Shown here piece by piece: positions 50,259 to 59,894 of a DNA stretch of 64,000 bases. Source of the DNA: Cronobacter dublinensis subsp. dublinensis LMG 23823. GTDB lineage: Bacteria > Pseudomonadota > Gammaproteobacteria > Enterobacterales > Enterobacteriaceae. The notes under the pieces were generated by a model. It was not told the origin of the DNA. It saw nothing but the letters and a program-made list of their open reading frames with translations, and did no database searches. The number at the start of each line of letters is the position of its first letter. Position 1 is the first letter of the stretch. The position numbers and the translations under genes were made by a program. The stretch covers positions 310,001-374,000 of the forward strand of contig NZ_CP012266.1 in NCBI RefSeq assembly GCF_001277235.1, written 5' to 3'.

Positions 50259-51392
50259 TCAGGGCGTTTGCGCGCTTCTTCCCAGAAAGCCGTCCCAGTC
50301 TTTCCAGACGGGCTGGAGCCCACGCTGCGCCAGGCTTGCCGCGACCTCTTCCGGACGCCGTTCGTCATGCGGCGTGAACTGCTCCAGCTCGGCATGTCCG
50401 CCGACATAGCCGCCAGGTTGCGTGCGGGAAAACGCGCTCACGGTGTTAATGGCGATCGGGACGACGTTATCGCGAAAATGCGGCGATTCGCGGGTGGAGA
50501 GTGAGAGCTCCACCTCGGGGGCCAGCAGCCTGAATGCGCAGATAAGCTGCACCAGCTGGCGTTCATCCATCACCGATGCGGGCTGAATGCCGCCCGCGCA
50601 GGGGCGCAGACGCGGAAACGACACCGAATAGCGGCTTTGCCAGTAGCGCTGTTGCAGCCAGAGCAAGTGCTCCGCCACCAGATAATTATCGGTACGCCAG
50701 CAGTCGGAAAGGCCCGTCAGCGCGCCAAGCCCGATACGATCAATGCCCGCCTGCCCAAGCCGGTCCGGCGTCTCCAGCCGCCAGAAGAAGTCCTGCTTAT
50801 GGCCCCGCAGGTGGTGCTTCGCGTAGACCGCCTCATGGTATGTCTCCTGATACACCAGCACGCCGTCGAGGCCGAGCGTTTTCAGTTCGGCATAGTCCGC
50901 CTGTGACAGCGGCTGCACTTCCATTTGCAATGAGGCGAACTGACGGCGAATCGCTGGCAGGTGACGACGAAAATAGTCCATGCCCACTTTGTTCTGATGT
51001 TCGCCCGTCACCAGCAGCAGATGTTCAAAGCCCATCGCTTTAATGGCCGCGCACTCGCGCGCTATCTCTTCGTCATTCAGCGTCTTGCGCTTAATGCGGT
51101 TGCTCATGGAGAAGCCGCAATAGGTACATTCATTGGCACAAAGATTAGAAAGATAAAGCGGGAGATAAAAACTCACGGTGTTGCCAAAGCGCTGGCGGGT
51201 GAGCTGCTGCGCGCGCTGCGCCAGCGGCTCGAGATATTCCAGCGCTGCAGGAGAGAGCAGCGCCATCATGTCTTCTCTGTCTGGATGCGAAGCGGCGAGC
51301 GCCCGCGCCACGTCGCGTCCGGTTTTGCTGTGAATGCGCAGGCGGATGTCATCCCAGTCGAGCGTGCGCCAGCGGTCAGTAAAGGTTTTCAT
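50259..51392 (-). CDS. thiH: ThiH, tyrosine lyase (radical SAM)
   Basis: Radical-SAM enzyme that cleaves tyrosine to dehydroglycine for the thiazole ring of thiamine and p-cresol. The protein is 377 residues. The [4Fe-4S] motif reads CANECTYCGFS (CX3CX2C). It is the last gene of thiCEFSGH and overlaps thiG by 4 bp. Its oxygen-sensitive chemistry is typical of enterics; bacteria that use ThiO lack it. Confidence 0.97.
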   Translation of the reverse strand: MKTFTDRWRTLDWDDIRLRIHSKTGRDVARALAASHPDREDMMALLSPAALEYLEPLAQRAQQLTRQRFGNTVSFYLPLYLSNLCANECTYCGFSMSNRIKRKTLNDEEIARECAAIKAMGFEHLLLVTGEHQNKVGMDYFRRHLPAIRRQFASLQMEVQPLSQADYAELKTLGLDGVLVYQETYHEAVYAKHHLRGHKQDFFWRLETPDRLGQAGIDRIGLGALTGLSDCWRTDNYLVAEHLLWLQQRYWQSRYSVSFPRLRPCAGGIQPASVMDERQLVQLICAFRLLAPEVELSLSTRESPHFRDNVVPIAINTVSAFSRTQPGGYVGGHAELEQFTPHDERRPEEVAASLAQRGLQPVWKDWDGFLGRSAQTP

Positions 51393-52159
51393 GCCCGCGC
51401 CTCCAGAAAGCCGGTCAGCGGGCTGGTGGCCTGCGCCTGCGTGGTACGTGCGCCGAGCCCGGCTTCATACCCGGTGCGGCCCGCCTCGACCGCCTGACGG
51501 AATGCCCGCGCCATCGCCACCGGATCGCGCGCTACGGCGATTGCCGTGTTGACCAGCACAGCGTCGGCCCCCATCTCCAGCGCCTCGGCGGCGTGGCTCG
51601 GCGCCCCAATGCCCGCATCCACCACGACCGGCACCGTCGCCTGCGTGATGATAATTTCCAGCAGCGCCCGCGTCTGCAGTCCCTGATTCGAGCCAATCGG
51701 CGCGCCCAGCGGCATCACGGCCGCGCAGCCCGCTTCTTCAAGACGCTTACAGAGCACCGGATCGGCGCCGCAGTACGGCAGCACTACAAACCCCTGCGCG
51801 ACCAGTTTCTCTGCCGCCCGCAGCGTCTCTATCGGGTCCGGCAGCAGCCAGCGGGCGTCGGGGTGGATCTCAAGCTTGATCCAGTGGGTGCCCAGCGCCT
51901 CGCGGGCGAGCTGCGCAGCGAAAATCGCCTCTTCGGCGGTTTTGGCGCCGGAGGTATTCGGTAGCAGCGCCACGCCTGCATCCTGCAATGGCGCCAGCAG
52001 GGCGTCATCGCGGCGCATCAGATCCACGCGCTTCATGGCGAGCGTGGCCAGCTCGCTGCCGCTTTCGCGCAGCGCCGCCAGCATCAGCGCGGATGACGCA
52101 AATTTACCGGTGCCGGTAAACAGGCGTGAATGAAAGGTTTTATCTGCAATACGTAACAT
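51389..52159 (-). CDS. thiG: ThiG, thiazole synthase
   Basis: Joins deoxyxylulose phosphate, dehydroglycine and the ThiS thiocarboxylate to build the thiazole phosphate of thiamine. The protein is 256 residues with a TIM barrel. The lysine that forms the imine with the sugar lies in HWIKLEI, and VDAGIGAPSHAAEALEMGAD is the phosphate-binding end. It begins 1 bp after thiS and overlaps thiH. Confidence 0.97.
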   Translation of the reverse strand: MLRIADKTFHSRLFTGTGKFASSALMLAALRESGSELATLAMKRVDLMRRDDALLAPLQDAGVALLPNTSGAKTAEEAIFAAQLAREALGTHWIKLEIHPDARWLLPDPIETLRAAEKLVAQGFVVLPYCGADPVLCKRLEEAGCAAVMPLGAPIGSNQGLQTRALLEIIITQATVPVVVDAGIGAPSHAAEALEMGADAVLVNTAIAVARDPVAMARAFRQAVEAGRTGYEAGLGARTTQAQATSPLTGFLEARA

Positions 52160-52160
52160 C

Positions 52161-52361
52161 TCAGCCTCCTGCGATAACCTGAAATAACATCAGGCTGTCG
52201 CCTTCCTGCAATGCATAATCGGGCCACTGGCTGCGCGGCAGAATGGTCTGGTTGACCGCGAGCGCCGTACCTGGCCTGTCGAGTTTTAACTGTTCCAGCA
52301 GCTGCGCTGCGCTGAGTCCCTCGACGCACTGCATCGCCTCATCGTTCAGTTCAATGCGCAT
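52161..52361 (-). CDS. thiS: ThiS, sulfur carrier protein
   Basis: Ubiquitin-like sulfur carrier of 66 residues. Its C-terminal Gly-Gly (QVIAGG) is adenylated by ThiF and converted to a thiocarboxylate that supplies thiazole sulfur. It overlaps the thiF end by 11 bp and is followed by thiG after 1 bp. Confidence 0.97.
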   Translation of the reverse strand: MRIELNDEAMQCVEGLSAAQLLEQLKLDRPGTALAVNQTILPRSQWPDYALQEGDSLMLFQVIAGG

Positions 52362-53100
52362 GCTTGCCTCCGCAAACCGGGCAGTCCGCGGCGCGCTGTA
52401 GCGTCAGGGTGCGCCAGTGGCTGGCGCGCGCGTCGAACAGGCGCAGCTCGCCGTGGCTGGGCGTCACCCCGCACAGCAGCTTAATGGCTTCCAGCGCCTG
52501 TAGCGTGCCCATCAGGCCGGTGACCGGGCCGAGTACGCCTGCGGTGCGGCAGTTGCGCTCCGGCTCGCTGTCATCAGGCCACAGGCAGCGGTAACAGCCG
52601 TACTCAAAAGGCGGCGTAAACGTGGCGATTTGCCCGCCCATGCCGACCGCACTGGCCGTGATAAGCGGCGTGGCGTGCGCCACGCAGGCGGCATTGATGG
52701 CCTGGCGCGTTGTCATGTTGTCGCTGCAGTCGAGCACCAGATCGACACCGGAGACCGCCTCATGCAGCGCATCCCCCTCAAGCCGCTGGTTCAAAGCCAC
52801 CGTTTCAATCGCTGGGTTGAGCGTTTTTAAACGGCGCATCGCCGCGAGCGATTTCGGCTGCCCGATATCCCCGACGCCAAACAGGATCTGGCGCTGGAGA
52901 TTGCTGATGTGTACCGCGTCGTCATCGGCAAGCCATAGCGTGCCAACGCCCGCGCCTGCGAGATACATCGCGGCGGGCGAGCCGAGCCCGCCCATGCCCA
53001 CGATCAACACGCGGCTCGCCAGCAGCGTTTGCTGGCCTTCAATGGCGATATCCTCCAGCAGCAGCTGGCGGCTGTAGCGCATAAAATCCGCGTCATTCAT
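52351..53100 (-). CDS. thiF: ThiF, ThiS adenylyltransferase
   Basis: E1-like enzyme that adenylates the ThiS C-terminus. The protein is 249 residues. The nucleotide-binding GMGGLGSPAAMYLAGAG, DCSDNMTTR, and the zinc cysteines CYRCLWP and CPVCGGKH are intact. It overlaps thiE by 8 bp upstream and thiS by 11 bp downstream, consistent with coupled translation. Confidence 0.97.
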   Translation of the reverse strand: MNDADFMRYSRQLLLEDIAIEGQQTLLASRVLIVGMGGLGSPAAMYLAGAGVGTLWLADDDAVHISNLQRQILFGVGDIGQPKSLAAMRRLKTLNPAIETVALNQRLEGDALHEAVSGVDLVLDCSDNMTTRQAINAACVAHATPLITASAVGMGGQIATFTPPFEYGCYRCLWPDDSEPERNCRTAGVLGPVTGLMGTLQALEAIKLLCGVTPSHGELRLFDARASHWRTLTLQRAADCPVCGGKHAH

Positions 53101-53728
53101 CGCCCACCCCCGCGAGTTCCAGTAACTGTTGCGTCGCGGCGCGCCAGTCGGCTGCCTGCGTAATGGCGCTCACCACCGCAATGCTGCCGACGCCCGTTTT
53201 CAGCACCGCAGGCGCGCGCGCAAGGCTGATGCCGCCGATGGCGACGGTCGGATAGTCGCCGAGCCGTTGCACGTGTGCGGCCAGTTGCGCCAGCCCTTGC
53301 GGGGCGGAGGGCATCTGTTTGGTCTGAGTGGGGAAAACGTGGCCGAGCGCGATATAAGAGGGGCGCACCGCAAGCGCCACGTCGATTTCCATATCGTCAT
53401 GGGTGGAGACGCCAAGCCGCAGCCCGGCGGCGCGGATAGCGTTGAGGTCGGCGGTTTGCAGATCTTCCTGGCCAAGATGGACGCCATAGGCCTGATGTTT
53501 TATCGCCAGCCGCCAGTAGTCATTAATAAACAGCCGGGCGTGATAGCGTTTTCCGAGGTCGATGGCGGCGCGGACATCCGCTTCGACACCGGCATCGGTT
53601 TTATCTTTGATACGCAGCTGTAGCGTGCGCACGCCCGCCTCCAGCAGACGCGCAATCCACTCGACGCTGTCCACTACCGGATAAAGCCCCAGGCGGCGCG
53701 GTACAGGGGCGAAAAGCGGCTCCATCAT
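53093..53728 (-). CDS. thiE: ThiE, thiamine phosphate synthase
   Basis: Couples the pyrimidine (HMP-PP) and thiazole phosphate to thiamine phosphate. The protein is 211 residues with a TIM barrel: LQLRIKDKTD, FINDYWRLA and GVHLGQEDL near the pyrimidine site, and VAIGGISL at the phosphate end. It starts in an ATGATG that overlaps the thiC stop by 4 bp. Confidence 0.97.
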   Translation of the reverse strand: MMEPLFAPVPRRLGLYPVVDSVEWIARLLEAGVRTLQLRIKDKTDAGVEADVRAAIDLGKRYHARLFINDYWRLAIKHQAYGVHLGQEDLQTADLNAIRAAGLRLGVSTHDDMEIDVALAVRPSYIALGHVFPTQTKQMPSAPQGLAQLAAHVQRLGDYPTVAIGGISLARAPAVLKTGVGSIAVVSAITQAADWRAATQQLLELAGVGDE

Positions 53729-55626
53729 TCCACTTCCTCCTGACGCAGATAGATGTCGCCGCCGCGGGCGCGAAAGTGGGTAGACATATCCGCCATCCCG
53801 GCATCGATGGCCTGCTGCGCGGCGTAATCACGCACCTCCTGCGTGATTTTCATCGAGCAGAATTTCGGACCGCACATAGAGCAGAAGTGCGCCACTTTGC
53901 CGGATTCCTGCGGCAGCGTCTCGTCGTGATACGCGCGGGCGGTGAAAGGATCAAGCGCCAGGTTGAACTGATCTTCCCAGCGGAATTCGAAGCGTGCTTT
54001 CGACATCGCGTTGTCGCGGATCTGCGCGCCCGGATGCCCTTTCGCCAGGTCGGCGGCATGGGCGGCGATTTTATAGGTGATCAGCCCCTGCTTCACATCT
54101 TCTTTGTTCGGCAGGCCGAGGTGCTCTTTTGGCGTCACGTAGCAGAGCATGGCGCAGCCGAACCAGCCTATCATCGCCGCGCCGATGCCCGACGTGAAGT
54201 GATCGTAGCCCGGCGCGATGTCGGTGGTAAGCGGCCCGAGGGTGTAGAAGGGCGCTTCATGGCAGTGCTCAAGCTCTTCAGTCATGTTGCGGCGGATCAT
54301 CTGCATCGGCACGTGGCCGGGGCCTTCAATCATCACCTGCACGTCATATTCCCAGGCGATTTTCGTCAGTTCGCCGAGCGTGTGGAGTTCGGCGAACTGC
54401 GCCTCGTCGTTGGCGTCCTGGATAGAGCCCGGGCGCAGCCCGTCGCCGAGCGATAGCGACACATCATAGGCGGCGCAAATTTCGCAGATTTCGCGGAAGT
54501 GTTCGTAGAGAAAGTTTTCTTTATGGTGCGAAAGGCACCATTTCGCCATGATCGAGCCGCCGCGCGAGACGATACCCGTCAGGCGTTTCGCGGTCATCGG
54601 TACGTAGCGCAGCAGCACGCCAGCGTGAATGGTGAAGTAATCGACGCCCTGTTCGGCCTGCTCCAGCAGCGTGTCGCGGAACATCTCCCAGCTGAGATCT
54701 TCGGCGATCCCGTTGGCCTTCTCCAGCGCCTGATAGATCGGGACGGTGCCGATCGGCACCGGGCTGTTGCGCAGGATCCATTCGCGGGTTTCGTGAATAT
54801 AGCGCCCGGTGGAGAGGTCCATGACCGTATCGGCGCCCCAGCGGGTGGCCCAGACCAGCTTCTCAACCTCTTCTTCAATCGACGACGTCACCGCCGAATT
54901 GCCGATATTCGCATTCACCTTCACCAGAAAGTTGCGGCCGATAATCATCGGCTCCGATTCCGGGTGGTTGATGTTAGCAGGGATAATGGCGCGCCCGGCG
55001 GCCACTTCGTCACGCACAAATTCCGGCGTGATGTTATCCGGCAGACGCGCGCCGAAACCAACGCCCGGATGCTGCTGGCGCAGTACCCCGGAGCGAATGC
55101 GCTCGCGCCCCATGTTTTCGCGAATGGCGATGAACTCCATTTCCGGCGTTACGATGCCCTGGCGGGCGTAGTGCAGCTGCGTGACGCGTTTACCCGGCTG
55201 CGCGCGCTTCGGCGTCAGCAGACCGTGAAAACGCAGATCGTCGAGCCCGTCGTCAGCGAGACGCTCACGGGTATAGGCGGAGCTGCGCGCGCTCAGAGTT
55301 TCGGTGTCGTTGCGGGCGTCTATCCAGCGGCTGCGCAGCTTTTCCAGCCCTTCGCGTACGTCGATGCGCACGGCCGGATCGCCATAGGGACCAGAGGTGT
55401 CATAAACCGGCACCGGCTCGTTGGGTTCAACGTGCGGGTTTTCTTTCGTGCCGCCCGTAAGCGTTGGACTCAGGCGGATTTCACGCATCGGCACGCGAAT
55501 ATCTTCGCGCGAGCCGGTGAGGTAGATGCGGTGCGAATTGGGGAAAGCGGTGCCTTCCAGCGTGTCGATGAAGCGTTGTGCGGCGGCGCGCTGTTCGCGG
55601 CGGCCTGGTTTGTTTGATACAGACAT
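53725..55626 (-). CDS. thiC: ThiC, HMP-phosphate synthase (radical SAM)
   Basis: Converts aminoimidazole ribotide to hydroxymethylpyrimidine phosphate, the pyrimidine half of thiamine; the substrate is drawn from the purine pathway (purHD is at the right end of this window). The protein is 633 residues. The unusual C-terminal cluster motif CSMCGPKFCSM (CX2CX4C) is present. First gene of the thi operon, preceded by a TPP riboswitch. Confidence 0.98.
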   Translation of the reverse strand: MSVSNKPGRREQRAAAQRFIDTLEGTAFPNSHRIYLTGSREDIRVPMREIRLSPTLTGGTKENPHVEPNEPVPVYDTSGPYGDPAVRIDVREGLEKLRSRWIDARNDTETLSARSSAYTRERLADDGLDDLRFHGLLTPKRAQPGKRVTQLHYARQGIVTPEMEFIAIRENMGRERIRSGVLRQQHPGVGFGARLPDNITPEFVRDEVAAGRAIIPANINHPESEPMIIGRNFLVKVNANIGNSAVTSSIEEEVEKLVWATRWGADTVMDLSTGRYIHETREWILRNSPVPIGTVPIYQALEKANGIAEDLSWEMFRDTLLEQAEQGVDYFTIHAGVLLRYVPMTAKRLTGIVSRGGSIMAKWCLSHHKENFLYEHFREICEICAAYDVSLSLGDGLRPGSIQDANDEAQFAELHTLGELTKIAWEYDVQVMIEGPGHVPMQMIRRNMTEELEHCHEAPFYTLGPLTTDIAPGYDHFTSGIGAAMIGWFGCAMLCYVTPKEHLGLPNKEDVKQGLITYKIAAHAADLAKGHPGAQIRDNAMSKARFEFRWEDQFNLALDPFTARAYHDETLPQESGKVAHFCSMCGPKFCSMKITQEVRDYAAQQAIDAGMADMSTHFRARGGDIYLRQEEVE

Positions 55627-55756
55627 AGCGCATTCCAGTTAACGGTCAGGAAGTGGCTTGTCAGAACAACGGAGGAGTAATGGAGATGCGCCCGCGCCGC
55701 GTTTGCAGACGTTCAGGGGCGGCAGACGGCACCCTGAGCGGGGCATAATGGAATTA

Positions 55757-55852
55757 CTCTTGTTCCCTTCGCAGGTATTAACCTGATCAGGTTCCGCGGA
55801 TCCCGAATTAACGGTCTCAGCCCGTGCTCGCGCACTGGGCACTCCGACAAGA
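55757..55852 (-). ncRNA. TPP riboswitch upstream of thiC
   Basis: Minus-strand sequence contains the conserved THI-box parts in order: GTCGGAGTGCC, GGGCTGAGACC, CCTGATCAGGTTAATACC and TGCGAAGGGAACAAG. Thiamine pyrophosphate binding is expected to shut down translation or transcription of thiCEFSGH. About 130 nt separate the aptamer from the thiC start. Confidence 0.96.
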
Positions 55853-55875
55853 TAAACCCCGCAACAGGCGCGGGG
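55853..55875 (-). terminator. Terminator of rsd
   Basis: On the minus strand CCCCGC / GCGGGG with a GCCTGTT loop is followed by TTTATC. It lies between rsd and the thiC riboswitch. Confidence 0.75.
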
Positions 55876-55908
55876 ACGTGATTAAACTACTCGCGAATCA
55901 GTGCAAAC

Positions 55909-56412
55909 TCAAGCCGGACGCGCGAGACCGGCTTCGTCATTGGCGCTTTCGCTCAGGTTGTTGTCAAACGCCAGCAGGATGAGCTGGTCTTCCAGCGCGA
56001 AACGGGCGGCGAGCGCCTCGCCGATGCCGGAAAGCGCTTCCTGAAACTCCATGCAGTTATCGTGGTCGATAGCGCTTTCCAGATGGGTATCGTAGAAATC
56101 CATGATTTGCTGGGTGTTGGCTTCCAGCTGCGGATAGATTTGCGTGGCGGCGACCAGCGGGCTGGTGCCTTCCATTTCGCTGATGACGCGTTCGTAAATA
56201 TTAAAGTGGCCGGCGGAGAGATAATCCACCAGACAGTGACAAAAATCGTCCAGCGCCTGTTCATCCAGCGCGGTTAGCGGCTCCTTGCCGGGTTTGATGC
56301 CGACCATCTTGTAATAGGTGACTAACAGATGGTTGCGGGCGCCAAGCCAACGATCAACTAACTCATTACTCCCACCAACGCGTTCCGTCAGACTTTTTAG
56401 CTGGTTTAGCAT
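55909..56412 (-). CDS. rsd: Rsd, anti-sigma-70 factor
   Basis: Binds sigma-70 in stationary phase and, with HPr, modulates SpoT. The protein is 167 residues, slightly longer than E. coli Rsd (158) because of an acidic C-terminal tail. Conserved helices include ALDDFCHCLVDYLSAGHFNIYER and QLEANTQQIMDFYDTHLESAIDHDN. The start at 56412 gives MLNQLKSLTERV; the 32-codon upstream extension is not supported. Divergent from nudC, as in E. coli. Confidence 0.96.
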   Translation of the reverse strand: MLNQLKSLTERVGGSNELVDRWLGARNHLLVTYYKMVGIKPGKEPLTALDEQALDDFCHCLVDYLSAGHFNIYERVISEMEGTSPLVAATQIYPQLEANTQQIMDFYDTHLESAIDHDNCMEFQEALSGIGEALAARFALEDQLILLAFDNNLSESANDEAGLARPA

Positions 56413-56514
56413 GATCGACTCCATGAGATATAAGATGTAAAAACGCAAATGACCCAAAATATGTAAGAACAATGTTAATAACGTGCCAGTGACGCAGAGG
56501 TAGCGCAATCAATT

Positions 56515-57288
56515 ATGGAACGTACTCTAGAAAATTTAGACCATGGCTGGTGGATAGTCAGCCATGAACAGAAATTATGGCTGCCAAAAGCGGAATTACC
56601 TTACGGTCAGGCAGCGGATTTTGGTCTGGCGGGTGAAAAAGCGCTGCAAATTGGCACCTGGGAAGACGCGCCCGTGTGGCTGGTGCTCCAGAAGCGCGAT
56701 AACGACATGGCCTCGGTGCGCCAGCTTATCGATCTTGATGCCGGGCTGTTCCAGCTGGCGGGGCGGGGCGTTCAGCTCGCCGAGTTTTACCGCTCGCATA
56801 AATTTTGCGGCTACTGCGGTCATGAGATGCACCCGAGTAAAACCGAATGGGCAATGCTCTGCGGGCATTGTCGCGAGCGCTACTACCCCCAAATTGCGCC
56901 ATGCATCATTGTGGCTATTCGCCGCGAGGATAAAATTTTGCTGGCGCAACACACGCGTCATCGCAACGGCGTCTACACCGTGCTGGCCGGTTTTGTCGAG
57001 GTGGGCGAAACGCTGGAGCAGGCGGTGGCGCGCGAGGTGATGGAAGAGAGCAGCATTCGCGTCAAAAATCTGCGCTACGTGACCTCCCAGCCCTGGCCGT
57101 TCCCGCAATCGCTGATGACCGCCTTTACCGCGGACTACGACAGCGGCGACATCAAAATCGATCCGAAAGAGCTCATCGACGCGGGCTGGTATCGCTACGA
57201 CCAGCTGCCGCTGCTGCCCGCGCCGGGCACCGTGGCGCGCCGCCTGATAGAAGATACCGTGGCGCGCTGCCGGGCAGACTACGAATGA
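56515..57288 (+). CDS. nudC: NudC, NADH pyrophosphatase / NAD-RNA decapping enzyme
   Basis: Nudix hydrolase that cleaves NADH and removes NAD caps from RNA. The protein is 257 residues. A four-cysteine zinc ribbon (Cys98, 101, 116, 119) precedes the Nudix box GFVEVGETLEQAVAREVMEE (about 159-178), with the SQPWPFPQSLM motif that marks NADH-specific members. It is the first of a plus-strand run nudC-hemE-nfi-yjaG. Confidence 0.97.
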   Translation: MERTLENLDHGWWIVSHEQKLWLPKAELPYGQAADFGLAGEKALQIGTWEDAPVWLVLQKRDNDMASVRQLIDLDAGLFQLAGRGVQLAEFYRSHKFCGYCGHEMHPSKTEWAMLCGHCRERYYPQIAPCIIVAIRREDKILLAQHTRHRNGVYTVLAGFVEVGETLEQAVAREVMEESSIRVKNLRYVTSQPWPFPQSLMTAFTADYDSGDIKIDPKELIDAGWYRYDQLPLLPAPGTVARRLIEDTVARCRADYE

Positions 57289-57328
57289 CGTGGTACAATG
57301 GCGCCCTGTCGCTTGAGGAATAAGAAAA

Positions 57329-58393
57329 ATGACCGAACTGAAAAACGATCGTTACCTGCGCGCCCTGCAACGCCAGCCTGTAGACGTCACCCCGGTGTGG
57401 ATGATGCGTCAGGCCGGGCGTTATCTGCCGGAATATAAGGCCACCCGCGCGCAGGCGGGCGATTTTATGTCGCTTTGTAAAAATGCCGAGCTGGCGTGTG
57501 AAGTGACGCTACAGCCGCTGCGCCGCTATCCGCTCGATGCGGCGATCCTCTTTTCGGACATTCTGACCATTCCGGATGCGATGGGGCTGGGACTCTATTT
57601 TGAAGCGGGTGAAGGCCCACGTTTTACCTCGCCGATTACAGGCAAAGCGGACGTCGAAAAGCTGCCGGTGCCGGACCCGGAGCAGGAGCTCGGTTACGTG
57701 ATGAATGCGGTGCGCACGATCCGCCGCGAGCTGAAAGGCGAAGTGCCGCTGATTGGCTTCTCCGGTAGCCCGTGGACGCTCGCCACCTACATGGTGGAAG
57801 GCGGCAGCAGCAAAGCGTTTACCGTTATCAAGAAAATGATGTACGCCGAGCCGCAAACCCTGCATCTGCTGCTCGATAAGCTCGCGAAAAGCGTCACGCT
57901 CTACCTGAACGCCCAAATCCGCGCGGGCGCGCAGTCGGTGATGATTTTCGATACCTGGGGCGGCGTGCTGACCGGGCGCGACTATCAGCAGTTTTCACTC
58001 TATTACATGCATAAAATCGTCGACGGGCTGCTGCGTGAAAACGAAGGCCGCCGCGTACCGGTGACGCTGTTTACCAAAGGCGGCGGTCAGTGGCTGGAGG
58101 CGATTGCAGACACTGGCTGCGACGCGCTGGGGCTGGACTGGACGACCGATATCGCCGATGCGCGCCGTCGCGTCGGGCATAAGGTCGCGCTGCAGGGCAA
58201 CATGGATCCTTCGATGCTTTACGCCGCGCCTGCCCGCATTGAAGAAGAAGTGGCGTCTATACTTGCTGGTTTCGGTAAAGGGGAAGGCCATGTGTTCAAC
58301 CTGGGGCATGGCATTCATCAGGATGTGCCTCCGGAACATGCGGGGGCCTTCGTCGAGGCGGTTCACCGCTTATCGGCGCCTTATCATCTGTAA
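57329..58393 (+). CDS. hemE: HemE, uroporphyrinogen decarboxylase
   Basis: Decarboxylates the four acetate side chains of uroporphyrinogen III to give coproporphyrinogen III in haem synthesis. The protein is 354 residues with a TIM barrel. The signature PVWMMRQAGRYLPEY near residue 23 and GFSGSPWTLA are intact. The start follows TTGAGGAA; a -10-like TACAAT lies at 57294-57299. nfi begins 9 bp after its stop. Confidence 0.98.
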   Translation: MTELKNDRYLRALQRQPVDVTPVWMMRQAGRYLPEYKATRAQAGDFMSLCKNAELACEVTLQPLRRYPLDAAILFSDILTIPDAMGLGLYFEAGEGPRFTSPITGKADVEKLPVPDPEQELGYVMNAVRTIRRELKGEVPLIGFSGSPWTLATYMVEGGSSKAFTVIKKMMYAEPQTLHLLLDKLAKSVTLYLNAQIRAGAQSVMIFDTWGGVLTGRDYQQFSLYYMHKIVDGLLRENEGRRVPVTLFTKGGGQWLEAIADTGCDALGLDWTTDIADARRRVGHKVALQGNMDPSMLYAAPARIEEEVASILAGFGKGEGHVFNLGHGIHQDVPPEHAGAFVEAVHRLSAPYHL

Positions 58394-58402
58394 GGAGTCA
58401 CT

Positions 58403-59074
58403 ATGGATCTCGCGACGCTTCGCGCACAACAAATCGAACTGGCATCAAATGTGGTCCGCGAGGATCGGTTAAATGAAGATCCGCCGACGCTCATCGGCGG
58501 GGCGGATGTCGGGTTTGAACAGGGCGGTGAAGTGACGCGGGCGGCTATGGTGCTGCTGAAGTACCCCTCGCTGGAGCTGGTGGAGTACCAGGTGGCGCGT
58601 ATCCCGACCACGATGCCGTATATTCCCGGCTTTCTGTCGTTTCGCGAATACCCGGCGCTGCTCGCCGCCTGGGAGATGCTGTCGACCAAGCCGGATTTGC
58701 TGTTCGTCGACGGACACGGCATTTCGCACCCGCGCCGTCTCGGCGTCGCCAGCCACTTCGGCATGCTGGTGGATGTGCCGACGATTGGCGTTGCGAAAAA
58801 GCGGCTCTGCGGCAAGTTTGAACCGCTCTCCGACGAGCCGGGCGCGGTCGCACCGCTGATGGACAAGGGCGAGCAACTGGCGTGGGTGTGGCGCAGTAAA
58901 GCGCGCTGCAATCCGCTGTTTGTCTCCACGGGGCATCGCGTCAGCATCGACACGGCGCTCGGCTGGGTACAGCGCTGCACCAAAGGCTACCGGCTGCCGG
59001 AGCCGACGCGCTGGGCAGACGCCGTCGCATCGGGTCGTCCTGCCTTTCTACGATGGCAGGAAATTCAGGGGTGA
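58403..59074 (+). CDS. nfi: Nfi, endonuclease V
   Basis: DNA repair endonuclease that nicks next to deaminated bases, chiefly hypoxanthine. The protein is 223 residues. Catalytic acids lie in GGADVGFEQ (Asp near 35), YIPGFLSFRE (Glu) and FVDGHGISHPRRLGVASHFG (Asp). It follows hemE with a 9-bp gap. Confidence 0.96.
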   Translation: MDLATLRAQQIELASNVVREDRLNEDPPTLIGGADVGFEQGGEVTRAAMVLLKYPSLELVEYQVARIPTTMPYIPGFLSFREYPALLAAWEMLSTKPDLLFVDGHGISHPRRLGVASHFGMLVDVPTIGVAKKRLCGKFEPLSDEPGAVAPLMDKGEQLAWVWRSKARCNPLFVSTGHRVSIDTALGWVQRCTKGYRLPEPTRWADAVASGRPAFLRWQEIQG

Positions 59075-59117
59075 TTCAGGTACACTGCCGCTAATTTTCG
59101 GTTTGTGAGACGCCACT

Positions 59118-59708
59118 ATGTTACAAAACCCTATTCATCTGCGGCTGGAAAAGCTGGAATCCTGGCAGCACGAGACCTTTATGGCCTCGCTGTGCGAGCG
59201 GATGTATCCGAACTACGCCATGTTCTGCCAGCAGACCGGCTTCGGCGATGCGCAGCTCTACCGCCGCATTCTCGATCTCGTCTGGGAAACGCTGACGGTC
59301 AAAGACGCCAAAGTGAATTTCGACAACCAGCTCGAAAAGCTCGAAGAGGCGATTCCGGTGGCGGAGGATTACGATCTGTACGGCGTTTATCCGGCCATCG
59401 ACGCCTGCGTGGCGCTGAGCGAGCTTATCCACTCGCGCCTGAGCGGCGAGACGCTGGAGCACGCGATTGAAGTCAGCGAGACGTCCATTACGACCGTGGC
59501 GATGCTGGAGATGACCCAGGCGGGCCGCGAAATGACCGATGATGAGCTGAAAGCGAACCCGGCCGTCGAGCAGGAATGGGATATCCAGTGGGAAATTTTC
59601 CGTCTGCTGGCCGCCTGCGAAGAACGCGATATTGAGCTGATAAAAGGCTTACGCGCAGACCTGCGCGAGGATGGAACCAGTAATATCGGTATAAATTTGC
59701 AGCAATGA
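59118..59708 (+). CDS. yjaG: YjaG, DUF416 family protein
   Basis: Conserved enterobacterial protein of unknown function, 196 residues, mostly helical and acidic. It has no signal peptide or membrane segment, so it is probably cytosolic. It lies between nfi and hupA, as in E. coli. A -10-like TACACT is visible about 30 bp upstream. The length matches E. coli YjaG. Confidence 0.92.
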   Translation: MLQNPIHLRLEKLESWQHETFMASLCERMYPNYAMFCQQTGFGDAQLYRRILDLVWETLTVKDAKVNFDNQLEKLEEAIPVAEDYDLYGVYPAIDACVALSELIHSRLSGETLEHAIEVSETSITTVAMLEMTQAGREMTDDELKANPAVEQEWDIQWEIFRLLAACEERDIELIKGLRADLREDGTSNIGINLQQ

Positions 59709-59894
59709 GACAATAAAACGTGATTTACAGCCTGTTTTGTCTCACCTGAAGGCTTCCAATTAGCCCCCCGTCTGGTCTACATTTGGGAGGCGAAAAAAAG
59801 TGGCTATCGGTGCGTGTATGCAGGAGAGTGCTTTCAAGGCATTTCCGTCGCACTCGATGCTTAGCAAGCGATAAACACATTGTAAGGATAACTT

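Noticed and set aside
50247..50504. Plus-strand frames opposite the end of thiH
   Set aside because: Shadow frames of thiH with no independent start signal.
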